From Candidatus Woesebacteria bacterium GW2011_GWB1_39_10 (GTDB lineage: Bacteria > Patescibacteriota > Microgenomatia > UBA8517): a DNA stretch of 45,545 nucleotides. The stretch covers positions 181,079 to 226,623 of the forward strand of contig LBVU01000002.1 of assembly GCA_000993205.1 (NCBI GenBank). The letters are read 5' to 3'. Below, one piece after another: positions 22,602-30,377 of the stretch. The notes below the pieces were generated by a model. It saw only the letters and a list, made by a program, of their open reading frames with translations, searched no databases and was not told where the DNA came from. The position numbers and the translations under genes are program-made. Position 1 is the stretch's first letter, and each line of letters opens with the position of its first letter.

Positions 22602-23435
22602 ATGTTTAGAAAATTCAAAATCAGTGAGCAAGGGGGTAGCCAGTGGCTATTTGCGATACTGCTTGTTGCAGTTGTGGTGATTGTCATCATATCCCTTTTC
22701 GGCGCATATGCCATAAACACCACCGTCGTTCTGGAAGAAATTGAGAGGGAAAAAACAATGGGGATCCTAATTCAGATCCCAAGTTCAAGTTTGCCACCCG
22801 AACTGAAGATCGATAAACGCGGAGTAGATCAATACATCGTATTCAAATATTTTTCGATCGTCGGAGACGGTGTCGAAATCCCCGGTGACCAAGAATACGC
22901 GGCCGCTTACGCCACCAATACAGAATTGGCAACTCTCGATTGCGGTGACCAAATCACCTCGGTTGGTATTATTTCCAAGGCTTTTGAGCCGGAAATCGGT
23001 GCAGCCGAAGCTGGTGCCAAGGTAAGCATTATGATTTTGGGCGGCCGGGCAATAACAAACGGTGGATGTGAAGTTGGGCCTTTGGTTAGAAATCCATTAT
23101 ACGATGAGAATTTCGAACCCTACGCCGCTTACCCTTCCATCTGGAACATTCCGGGGTGCCTTCTGCGCGTATGGACCGCCCCCGGTATTTACAGGGAGAG
23201 TTCTTGCCTTGAGGGCGGATATCGTCCAACAGCAAACTGGCAACGGATTGGTGCAATCGACATCCCGAACGGTCAGGGATTATTCCGTCTTGTTGCGACA
23301 GATAACGGCCTTTGGATGCATGCGATTAGCACCATTGACTTAAATCAGATCTACAACACCTACGGTGTTGCCGGAACGATTCAGGAAAAGATCAAGAACA
23401 TTCTGCAAAAGGTTTTTGGAGGAAATGCACAATGA
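22602..23435 (+). CDS. Single-pass membrane protein with extracytoplasmic domain, 277 aa
   Basis: A short cytoplasmic N-terminus (MFRKFKISEQGGSQ), one membrane helix (WLFAILLVAVVVIVIISLFG), then about 240 residues outside, with four cysteines that could form disulfides (TLDCGDQ, GGCEVG, PGCLLRVW, SSCLEGG). The SD is TAGGAGGAAG just before the ATG. It overlaps the next start by 4 nt. No family recognised. Its layout resembles an accessory subunit of a membrane complex. Confidence 0.78.
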   Translation: MFRKFKISEQGGSQWLFAILLVAVVVIVIISLFGAYAINTTVVLEEIEREKTMGILIQIPSSSLPPELKIDKRGVDQYIVFKYFSIVGDGVEIPGDQEYAAAYATNTELATLDCGDQITSVGIISKAFEPEIGAAEAGAKVSIMILGGRAITNGGCEVGPLVRNPLYDENFEPYAAYPSIWNIPGCLLRVWTAPGIYRESSCLEGGYRPTANWQRIGAIDIPNGQGLFRLVATDNGLWMHAISTIDLNQIYNTYGVAGTIQEKIKNILQKVFGGNAQ

Positions 23436-23920
23436 CTAAAAATACCAATCAACCTGCCAAGAAAAATCCTTGGCTTGTATGGACCCTGGTAATCGTCGTC
23501 CTTTTCTATGTGGCATTCAACGGCCGGGCGATAGGCAGGGACTTAGGTTACCTCCTTTCCGGTTTGATCTTAGCCGGAATTGGATACTTGGCATTTGAAT
23601 ATTTCCGAAGCAAAAAGAATGGCACTTTGATTGCGTTCGCAATCATCGCCGGACTGGTGCTCATGGGAAACAAAACCGGTCTATTCGGTTTCGCCGGAAA
23701 TCGCGGCGCCAGTTTTGGCAACGGTTTGCAGTGCGTCGCACTCAGTCTTATATGCGTCGTATTGGCTGCCGCCATAGCTATTACCGCTTTTATGTACAAC
23801 CGGCACCAAGATGAGGTGAACAAACACGTCAGCAGCGGCCTGGACAAACTCGATGTAAAGTTAACAGCCCAAGCCCGGAAACGTGGCATTCATATTTTCG
23901 AGGATGACGACAAACAATAA
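23432..23920 (+). CDS. Polytopic membrane protein, 162 aa
   Basis: About four hydrophobic helices (WLVWTLVIVVLFYVAFNG, YLLSGLILAGIGYLAFEYF, LIAFAIIAGLVLMGN, CVALSLICVVLAAAIAITAF) and a charged C-terminal tail (DEVNKHVSSGLDKLDVKLTA, ending EDDDKQ). The ATG overlaps the preceding stop and is preceded by GGAGGAAA. Last gene before a strong terminator. Unrecognised. Confidence 0.78.
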   Translation: MTKNTNQPAKKNPWLVWTLVIVVLFYVAFNGRAIGRDLGYLLSGLILAGIGYLAFEYFRSKKNGTLIAFAIIAGLVLMGNKTGLFGFAGNRGASFGNGLQCVALSLICVVLAAAIAITAFMYNRHQDEVNKHVSSGLDKLDVKLTAQARKRGIHIFEDDDKQ

Positions 23921-23933
23921 TACGTGAGTAATT

Positions 23934-23980
23934 ACCGCTCGTTGCGCTTTAATAACAAAAAGCAACGGGCGGTTTTTTTT
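23934..23980 (+). terminator. Rho-independent terminator of the four-gene block
   Basis: ACCGCTCGTTGC (23934-23945) pairs with GCAACGGGCGGT (23962-23973), one G-T wobble, followed by eight T. A strong intrinsic terminator. Confidence 0.9.
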
Positions 23981-23996
23981 GGGGGAAAACGCTCAC

Positions 23997-24025
23997 TTGA
24001 CAAACAATACCTATAGGCCTATACT
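23997..24025 (+). promoter_or_regulatory. Near-consensus promoter with overlapping palindrome
   Basis: TTGACA, 17-nt spacer, TATACT (24020-24025). The perfect palindrome TATAGGCCTATA (24012-24023) overlaps the -10, a natural place for a repressor. Confidence 0.75.
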
Positions 24026-24043
24026 GCCGGCAAGTTAGAAAAC

Positions 24044-24901
24044 ATGACATTACCAGGACCTGAAATCGAAGCAATTGGTAGCGATCCCTCACAGGAAGCG
24101 GATTCAACCATTCTTGCAAAAATCCCCAATTTGCTGGATTCAATTGAAGAAAACCATCTTCAGCTCGCACCCTACAAAGATGATAAGGGCAATGTTACCG
24201 CCTACGACATTAAGTCGCGTGGAGGCCACCAATTATTTAGGGTGTCGGCGAATGATATGGCTTTTGCCGTAGTCAAAGACACTATTTTGAATGCCGCTGC
24301 AGATAAAGAAGAAGTTGCCGGAGCGTTTGATGTCATGGAAAATGTGCAAAGATCCCTTCATCGTTTAGGCATTGCTGACAAGGATATTCCCAGAACTCCC
24401 CACGATATTGCAGAACAGGTAATCAGCCTTATGAGCGATTTCGAAAGAATTCAACAGGCCAAAAGCAAAATTGACCTTCAAAATAATTTTCAGGCCTTTT
24501 TGTCTATGTCTCAAAGAGTTTTTGCAGGAGGAAAAGCCGAATGGAATAAACTAGCTCCCGCCCAACAGAGATGGATGCTGGTATTTGGTGATACATTGCT
24601 GGTTAGAGCTCTTCAAGAGTTGGGGGTAGGCCAAGAAACCAGGGCAACTTCAGAGACAGTTATGCAAATAGCAGAAAATCTATCTTCAATGAGGAGGGAA
24701 GCGTCATGGTATACCGGAGCAGGTAGAGCATTGCAACAGCTTGGCAGTGGTGCGATTGGACTTATCGTCGATAAAGAAAAAGGCCTAATCCCGGGAGTTG
24801 TTGGCATAGCCGGGGAAATCGTCGAGGGTATTGTCGACAAAACAGGTGATACTTTTGGCCGCGCACTCGATGGTGTCGCTAGCAGGAAAAAAAAAGAATA
24901 G
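24044..24901 (+). CDS. Unrecognised soluble protein, 285 aa
   Basis: Begins MTLPGPEIEAIGSDPSQEAD. Predominantly helical and soluble (DVMENVQRSLHRLGIADKDI, AEWNKLAPAQQRWMLVFGD). A glycine-rich amphipathic stretch lies near the end (LGSGAIGLIVDKEKGLIPGV, VGIAGEIVEGIVDKTGDTFG) and the tail is KKKE. No signal peptide. It has its own near-consensus promoter and a leader of about 12 nt. It sits between two membrane-protein transcription units, which suggests but does not prove a shared role. Confidence 0.72.
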   Translation: MTLPGPEIEAIGSDPSQEADSTILAKIPNLLDSIEENHLQLAPYKDDKGNVTAYDIKSRGGHQLFRVSANDMAFAVVKDTILNAAADKEEVAGAFDVMENVQRSLHRLGIADKDIPRTPHDIAEQVISLMSDFERIQQAKSKIDLQNNFQAFLSMSQRVFAGGKAEWNKLAPAQQRWMLVFGDTLLVRALQELGVGQETRATSETVMQIAENLSSMRREASWYTGAGRALQQLGSGAIGLIVDKEKGLIPGVVGIAGEIVEGIVDKTGDTFGRALDGVASRKKKE

Positions 24902-24952
24902 CGATGAAGTTAAAAACGCTTAGCAGTTTTTACTTTTGACACTTCCCCATTC

Positions 24953-24981
24953 TTGCAATACCTCAAAAATAAACCTATAAT
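24953..24981 (+). promoter_or_regulatory. Promoter of the 146-aa gene
   Basis: TTGCAA, 17-nt spacer, TATAAT (24976-24981). The GTG start is at 25033 after a normal leader with AAGGAGA. Confidence 0.75.
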
Positions 24982-25032
24982 CCCTTGGCTATTTAAAATC
25001 ACCCTAAAAAGGGAATCAAAAAGGAGAATTCT

Positions 25033-25473
25033 GTGTTTACAAAAAGCAATCTGATATTGATTCTGATCATTGTTCTACCTATTGCGATCGGTTTTGTCAT
25101 CGCCAACCTTATACTTTGTCGCGCGAACAAAAAGGTGAAACAGAAGGCCGATGAAAAACGTGGATTACGGGAGAAGAACCCAATTTCCTTCGGCCTCAAT
25201 TACTTCTTTGCCGGAAACGACAGGATCGAAGCTGCCGTCACCGACGTTGACTATGAAGCCGGAGAATTATCTATCGACGTCACCTTGCATACAGCAGATG
25301 GCGATACTATCCTAAGTGCCCCGGATGACAGTGATTTGAGCAATGTTAGACTACCGGTAAGACACGGTGATGGGACACCTGAAACATTGTCGTTTGACCT
25401 TGTAAATGACAGACCTGTCGCCTTTGACGGGTGGGAAATTGTAATAGATTATGTCTTTGCCAAAGCCGGCTAA
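25033..25473 (+). CDS. Single-pass membrane protein, 146 aa
   Basis: GTG start preceded by AAGGAGA. One N-terminal helix (LILILIIVLPIAIGFVIANLIL), a basic stretch, then a beta-rich domain of about 95 residues (RIEAAVTDVDYEAGELSIDV, GWEIVIDYVFAKAG). Unrecognised. It has its own promoter and a strong terminator, and belongs to the SD-using block between the DUF1003 genes. Confidence 0.75.
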   Translation: MFTKSNLILILIIVLPIAIGFVIANLILCRANKKVKQKADEKRGLREKNPISFGLNYFFAGNDRIEAAVTDVDYEAGELSIDVTLHTADGDTILSAPDDSDLSNVRLPVRHGDGTPETLSFDLVNDRPVAFDGWEIVIDYVFAKAG

Positions 25474-25483
25474 TTTCACCCAA

Positions 25484-25521
25484 AGACCAGCGAACGAATA
25501 GGACGCTGGTCTGTTTTTTTT
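25484..25521 (+). terminator. Rho-independent terminator
   Basis: AGACCAGCG / CGCTGGTCT, perfect 9-bp stem with an 11-nt loop, followed by G and eight T. Closes the 146-aa gene; the promoter of the next gene starts within a few bases. Confidence 0.9.
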
Positions 25522-25523
25522 GG

Positions 25524-25529
25524 TACAAT
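25524..25529 (+). promoter_or_regulatory. -10 box, leaderless start of DUF1003 copy 2
   Basis: TACAAT with a 6-nt gap to the ATG at 25536, directly after the preceding terminator. Confidence 0.6.
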
Positions 25530-25535
25530 CCAAGT

Positions 25536-26060
25536 ATGCCGGGAGATCATGTAAAGTCCAGTCACCGCCTAATCCAAAGTTTTGAGGCAGATCAGATCAA
25601 GAATCGCCCGAAATTCATACAAATTGCAGACCGGCTAACTCTTTCGTTTGGAAGCATCAGTTTTTTTGTACTTAACGCTCTGCTTTTTGTTGTCTGGATT
25701 GCCGTAAACACCGGGTCAGTTCCATTTATACCGGTTTTTGACCCCTACCCTTTTATTCTTTTGACCATGTTTGTTTCCCTTGAAGCAATTTTTCTTTCCA
25801 TAATCGTTCTTATGAGCCAAAACAGGCAGGGACACATTTTTACTTTAAGAGAAGAACTGGATATGCAAGTTAACCTTCTTGCAGAGCGCGAAATAACCAT
25901 GTCTCTGAAAATTTTGAAGCTGATGGCAAACAAGATGGGAGTAAAAATTAAGGGTAAAGAACTGGGAGAGATGGTTAAAGAAACCGATATTTCTTATATC
26001 CAAAGGGAAATTCAGGAGCAAATCCAGGAAAGAAAACGTCTTTCCAAAAATACAAAGTAA
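25536..26060 (+). CDS. DUF1003 membrane protein (copy 2)
   Basis: 174 residues from MPGDHVKSSHRLIQSFEADQ; the track start further upstream is not supported. It has the same layout as copy 1: FGSISFFVLNALLFVVWIAV, FDPYPFILLTMFVSLEAIFL, SIIVLMSQNR, then a charged helix (LAEREITMSLKILKLMANKM) and a C-terminal EISYIQ-like segment shared with copy 1. Both copies use leaderless starts, unlike the genes between them, which suggests an old DUF1003 pair separated by an insertion. Confidence 0.9.
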   Translation: MPGDHVKSSHRLIQSFEADQIKNRPKFIQIADRLTLSFGSISFFVLNALLFVVWIAVNTGSVPFIPVFDPYPFILLTMFVSLEAIFLSIIVLMSQNRQGHIFTLREELDMQVNLLAEREITMSLKILKLMANKMGVKIKGKELGEMVKETDISYIQREIQEQIQERKRLSKNTK

Positions 26061-26075
26061 AAACAATAAGCAAGT

Positions 26076-26147
26076 GTCCTTGCGAGGAGCGGTAAGCGAC
26101 GCGGCAATCTATAACGGATGAGATTGCTTCGTATGACTCGCAATGAC
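26076..26147. repeat. MITE-like palindromic repeat, copy 1 (reverse orientation)
   Basis: 72 bp. Ends GTCCTTGCGAGGAGC and GACTCGCAATGAC, with inner halves GCGGCAATCT and AGATTGCTTCGT. It lies between convergent DUF1003 copy 2 and argS. Three more copies are at 31804, 32958 and 40729. Confidence 0.85.
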
Positions 26148-26155
26148 AAAAAGCA

Positions 26156-28747
26156 TCACATTCGTTCTGGCGACTGTATACCAAGAAGGTTCAAACCGTT
26201 TTTAAGTACTTGACCTGTTCCTGCAGTTAGTGTGAGTCTGAAATTCCCCACTTCTTCGTTTTTCGTTTTTCCTTCTTCGCTTATTATTCTATTATGAGCG
26301 TAAAAAGTATTGAATTTCGAAGCCAAATCATATAAATAATTACATAGTAAGTTGGGTGAGTAAGTTTTAGCAGCAATTGATATTACCTCAGAAAATCGGG
26401 GCAAACTTCTTAACACCGACAATTCTTCTTCGTTTAAATTACTATATGCACCTTGTAAGACCGTGTCTTTAAAGGTAGGCGCTTTTTGTATCACACTATT
26501 ACAACGAGCGACAGTGTACTGCAGATACGGGCCGGAGTTACCTTCTAAAGACAGGGAACTTTCAAAATCGAATGCAATGTCCCCGCCTATCCCTTGCTTC
26601 AAAAATGCATATTTAACGGCTCCAAGGGCAACCTGTTCTGCAATTTCGTCTTCCATATCGTGTGCGTCAAGGAGTTTTTTCCTAGCTTCGTCCAAAACCC
26701 ATTCCCCCCTGATAATTTTTCCAGTTCTACTACTCATCTTTCCTTCGGGAAGACGGACCATCCCATGTCCTATGTGTGTTGTAGCCTCTGAAAGATCCTT
26801 TTTGTACATAAATAGGGCTTTAAGGACAACGTCAAAATAGGCATCAATCTCGTTACCGGTCACGATAATCGATTTGTCATAAGGAAAATCCTTGTATTTT
26901 GCAACTGCATTGCCAAAATCTTTGGTTTCGTATGTGGGCAAATTAAGAGCATTTATAAAAACCCTATTATGCAAACCGTATTTTTCTCCAGGGAAAATTA
27001 CAGCGCCACGCTCACCCTTCTCAAAGATTCCTTTGGCCAAACCGTCCAAAACCATTCCATAGCCAAATTCTCCGGTTCTGCTTTCCGGATAATAACCATC
27101 AAACTTCATCCCAACCCTTTTATAAATTGATTCGAAATATTCCAAACTCCATGCCCTACCAATTTCATAAATATTTTTGATTTCAGAATAAGAATACTTG
27201 CCGTCTTTTTTGATATATTGATCGTAGTTTACCTGTGGAGATTCATTGAATTCCGGTAAAACCACTTCCTGCGCAGCCTTGAAGATTAAAAAATTAAGCT
27301 CTTTCATATCTTCTGCCGCAGCAGCATTTTCTTCGAAAGCTGTCGCTCCTTTTGCATAAGCTTGCCCAAAATACTCGATTCTTTCTTTTAGAGGCTTTTC
27401 GGTAAGGTCTTTAATATCAACTTTGTCCTCTGAAAACTTAAACATTAAACCCCAAATCGCCTTGGCAGCATGCATGCCAACATCGCCAAAATAATCGGCT
27501 CGCCAAACACTGGCGCCAATCGCGCTTTGCAAGCGGCTAATCGATTCACCAACCGTATTGGTATATAAATGGCCTATATGAAACTCTTTGAAGGGGTTGG
27601 GGTCGGTATATTCCACGACCACTTTTTTGCCCTTTAGAAAGTCAGATTGACCATACTTTTCTTTTTCCTCTTCAATCTGCATCAAATTACTAACTAGGAC
27701 ATCAGTTTTCAGCCAAAAATTGATAAAACCAGGGCCGTCAACTTCAATTTTGTCTACAAATTTGGATAATTCGGGAGATTTGGATAATTTGATTCTAATT
27801 TCTTCCGCCAGTTCTCTTGGGTTTTTCCCTTCGCTTTTTGCCAAAACTAAAGCAACATTACATGAGTAATCACCAAATTCAGAGTTTTCTGCAAACTCAA
27901 CATCAGCGTTATCTATCCCCAAAGTCTGATTAATTATACCCGCGATAATTTTCGCATATCCAAAATGTTCTTTTTTTACGATTTTTATAGGTTTACTTTC
28001 TCTTTTTTGTTTTAAATTATTTTGACTTATCTTCTTGGATTCAAAAGGAATTTCGACCTCGGGGTGTTCTTTGTCTAACCAATAAATTTTTCCATCTCCG
28101 CCAAAATGTTTATTTACAAGATCGAGAAATTTTGTGGCAGCTTTTTCAATGTTTTCTCTATTAACATTAGAAAACCCATCCATAATGAAATACCCGTTTT
28201 TAGAGTTTTTAGTGAGCTTGGTTCTGTCGCATTGTCTCCAATTCAAAGCCCGTGTAGAAAGGTCTAGGTCATCCCGCCAAATTAATTCGCCCTTTACTGC
28301 AGGTCTAGACTTTGTGCCACCAATCGGAATCCATTGCTCCCCTCCTTCAGCAAACTTTAGAACAAAATCACCATATAGAGAATTTAAATCCTCGCCACCG
28401 AAAGGCGTAAGATATTTGATACTTAGGGCGTTGTAGATATTAACTAGAGGATTTATATCGGGCAATTCTCCACCCTCAAGTACTCTTTTTGCCAAAGCAA
28501 CATGTGCAGGTAAAAAAACTTCCGGATCAACCCCAAACTTTTTGAATGCATCGATATAAATAGCTACTCGCTTATCTTTTACTAGTGAATCAAGGTCGAG
28601 GTTTGCACGAAGATCCGTTTCTTGCCCCCTAAGATATTTAAGTGATTCCACAGAAGACTTATTGTTATCAAAGTCCAAAATTATCGGCAAAGCCACAACA
28701 AGATTGGGGAATTTATCAAAAACTTCTTTTTCGATTTTGAATTTCAT
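26156..28747 (-). CDS. argS: Arginyl-tRNA synthetase with N-terminal B3/4 editing-type domain
   Basis: 863 residues. Residues 1-235 match the solo B3/4 domain of PheRS-beta (FGVDPEVFLPAHVALAKRVL, NIYNALSIKYLTPFGGEDL, GELIWRDD, and the hallmark ALNWRQCDRTKLT followed by GYFIMDGFSNVN). Residues 260-863 are ArgRS: the N-terminal tRNA-binding domain (EFAENSEFGDYSCNVALVLA), HIGH (EFHIGHLYTN, 390-393), KMSS (GKMSSRTGKI) and a DALR C-terminus (LYDLASKFNTFYAHNRII). It attaches Arg to tRNA-Arg. B3/4 domains deacylate mischarged tRNAs, so this enzyme probably proofreads in cis. The start at 28747 is preferred over 28765 because TATAAT ends 6 nt upstream. A family B palindrome is read as TFKDTVLQG. Confidence 0.92.
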   Translation of the reverse strand: MKFKIEKEVFDKFPNLVVALPIILDFDNNKSSVESLKYLRGQETDLRANLDLDSLVKDKRVAIYIDAFKKFGVDPEVFLPAHVALAKRVLEGGELPDINPLVNIYNALSIKYLTPFGGEDLNSLYGDFVLKFAEGGEQWIPIGGTKSRPAVKGELIWRDDLDLSTRALNWRQCDRTKLTKNSKNGYFIMDGFSNVNRENIEKAATKFLDLVNKHFGGDGKIYWLDKEHPEVEIPFESKKISQNNLKQKRESKPIKIVKKEHFGYAKIIAGIINQTLGIDNADVEFAENSEFGDYSCNVALVLAKSEGKNPRELAEEIRIKLSKSPELSKFVDKIEVDGPGFINFWLKTDVLVSNLMQIEEEKEKYGQSDFLKGKKVVVEYTDPNPFKEFHIGHLYTNTVGESISRLQSAIGASVWRADYFGDVGMHAAKAIWGLMFKFSEDKVDIKDLTEKPLKERIEYFGQAYAKGATAFEENAAAAEDMKELNFLIFKAAQEVVLPEFNESPQVNYDQYIKKDGKYSYSEIKNIYEIGRAWSLEYFESIYKRVGMKFDGYYPESRTGEFGYGMVLDGLAKGIFEKGERGAVIFPGEKYGLHNRVFINALNLPTYETKDFGNAVAKYKDFPYDKSIIVTGNEIDAYFDVVLKALFMYKKDLSEATTHIGHGMVRLPEGKMSSRTGKIIRGEWVLDEARKKLLDAHDMEDEIAEQVALGAVKYAFLKQGIGGDIAFDFESSLSLEGNSGPYLQYTVARCNSVIQKAPTFKDTVLQGAYSNLNEEELSVLRSLPRFSEVISIAAKTYSPNLLCNYLYDLASKFNTFYAHNRIISEEGKTKNEEVGNFRLTLTAGTGQVLKNGLNLLGIQSPERM
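26450..26476. repeat. In-ORF palindrome, family B, in argS
   Basis: Arms ACCTTGTAAGAC and GTCTTTAAAGGT around CGT, one base different from the copy in the M16 gene at 19699-19725. It lies at the start of the C-terminal region, where synthetases vary in length. Confidence 0.85.
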
Positions 28748-28753
28748 TTCTTT

Positions 28754-28759
28754 ATTATA
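28754..28759 (-). promoter_or_regulatory. Internal -10 box for argS
   Basis: TATAAT on the minus strand with a 6-nt gap to the ATG at 28747. It overlaps the last codons of the upstream gene, so argS could be made both from the T-box transcript and from its own leaderless mRNA. Confidence 0.55.
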
Positions 28760-29558
28760 TTCCAATCCAGTCCAAAAAATCTTGGGTAGCTTTATTTACT
28801 GTGAATTCACCATGGTCTCCATTTTTATATAATCTGAGTTTGAATTGGTTTAATTTATCCGGAAAATCTTTTTTGATAGCTCCAAGATATTTAACAGCCT
28901 TGGAATAATGAACTATATCGTCTTTTTTTCCGTGGGCGATAAAAACTCTTGCATTTTTAAGATATTTGACGTTATCCATAGGAGAAAGTCCATCCAAATC
29001 GTTTAAATGTCTCCACCACAGTTTTTTATGCCCCACAAAACCTCTATATAGATGTCTGTATCCACCCTCTTCGATTGTTCTAACAAAATCTTCATTTGAT
29101 TCTTCCGGTTTGACCTTGCCCTGCTCGCTTTGGTCTACTGCCCCACAAAAAATTCCGATTTCTTTAATTTCTTTATTAAATCTTGGCAAAAGTGGTACAT
29201 ATGTCCCACCCAAACTTTTTCCGACAAAAATGATTCTTTTATACTTAAGGAAAACTTTTGAGTTATCATACGAACCAACCCCCCTCGCCCCATATTTGAG
29301 ATGCTTATATACTAGAAGTAGTGTATTGATACAGTTTTTTGGTGTAAAAACACCATCGCTTCTGCCAAATCCCAAATAGTCGGGAACAAATATGTCAACC
29401 TTTTGTTTCAAAATTATGGAAGCTGAAGATAAATCGCCATTATCAGGCACAGTTGGGCCTCCAACTGCCCAAACCAATACGGTATCGGTTTTGTTACCAC
29501 AGGAATAATATGTTCCAACAATATTACCTATTTTTAAAGTCTTGTATTCAAATTCCAT
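28755..29558 (-). CDS. Alpha/beta-hydrolase fold protein
   Basis: 267 residues. Nucleophile elbow GKSLGG (IIFVGKSLGGTYVPLLPRF), an oxyanion-type segment VWAVGGPTVPDNGD, PDYLGFGRSDG, the acid in VFIAHGKKDDIVHYSKAV and the His in YKNGDHGEFTVNKA. Serine hydrolase of unknown substrate. It lies 2 nt after the preceding gene and its end meets argS, so it belongs to the T-box-controlled operon. A role in handling an amino acid derivative or analogue is possible but is only suggested by context. Confidence 0.82.
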   Translation of the reverse strand: MEFEYKTLKIGNIVGTYYSCGNKTDTVLVWAVGGPTVPDNGDLSSASIILKQKVDIFVPDYLGFGRSDGVFTPKNCINTLLLVYKHLKYGARGVGSYDNSKVFLKYKRIIFVGKSLGGTYVPLLPRFNKEIKEIGIFCGAVDQSEQGKVKPEESNEDFVRTIEEGGYRHLYRGFVGHKKLWWRHLNDLDGLSPMDNVKYLKNARVFIAHGKKDDIVHYSKAVKYLGAIKKDFPDKLNQFKLRLYKNGDHGEFTVNKATQDFLDWIGI

Positions 29559-29560
29559 GT

Positions 29561-30376
29561 TTATGCTTTTAATTGAACTCTGGTTAATCCTTTTAAGCTT
29601 TCGGTAAATTTAGCTATTCCAAACAACGGCTCAAATCTTTCTGCGGCAATATATATTCCTGTTGGCCCTACTATATTTGCTATATTATCATCAAACGCCA
29701 AATACCCGGCAATGAGCCAAAATGCCGCGTTGTAATCCACACCCATAGACAGAGTCCTCTCTACAGTATGTCTATTCTTTTTATTGTCGATGATGTTTTT
29801 GCCAAAATATGTATTTAGCTGGGCAATCATTTTTGATTCCGGTAAGTATTTAATACCCAGTACCTCCTGCAAATCCGTAGGGACAGTAGCTTTCGGATCG
29901 ACAAACACCGGAAATTTGACTCCCCAATCATCGTAATCTGAAAATTCGATGCCTATTTTGTTCAACCTCCCAAACCTATTCCACGCCTCGGTATATACGT
30001 CTTTGTGATGTAACAAAGCCTTTTCTTGAACTGGACCATGTTTACCAGCAAAAAGAACTCCCTTATTGGCAAAGACCATGTTAAGATGCATTTGTCCACC
30101 AAGCCCTGACAAATACCCATTCATAGCATAGATAGTAGTCATATATGCATTTACTTTGTTTGCAACTCTGGAATCCTTAATACTTGCCGGCGGTAGCATC
30201 AAAGTTGACTCGTCCAGTTTGCCGGGTGAATACAACGGACAAAGAACAACACATACTTCGATTTTTTCTCCTAATACAATTTCCCTTTTGTCGGCCACGT
30301 AAGTATCTGGCCACGACTTTTCAACTTGCGACCAGAAAACTTCCGAATGTATTTTTTGTTTTTCAAATTCAGTCAT
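29561..30376 (-). CDS. Unrecognised protein under T-box control, 271 aa
   Basis: Begins MTEFEKQKIHSEVFWSQVEK. Soluble, mixed alpha/beta, with no signal peptide or membrane helix. Notable stretches are CVVLCPLYSPGKLDESTLML, NGYLSGLGGQMHLNMVFAN, IEFSDYDDWGVKFPVFVDP, and NIVGPTGIYIAAERFEPLFG near the end. I do not recognise the family. It is the first gene after a T-box leader and a tRNA-like minihelix that ends one base before its ATG, so its expression should respond to an uncharged tRNA. Cotranscribed with the hydrolase and argS. Confidence 0.75.
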   Translation of the reverse strand: MTEFEKQKIHSEVFWSQVEKSWPDTYVADKREIVLGEKIEVCVVLCPLYSPGKLDESTLMLPPASIKDSRVANKVNAYMTTIYAMNGYLSGLGGQMHLNMVFANKGVLFAGKHGPVQEKALLHHKDVYTEAWNRFGRLNKIGIEFSDYDDWGVKFPVFVDPKATVPTDLQEVLGIKYLPESKMIAQLNTYFGKNIIDNKKNRHTVERTLSMGVDYNAAFWLIAGYLAFDDNIANIVGPTGIYIAAERFEPLFGIAKFTESLKGLTRVQLKA

Positions 30377-30377
30377 G

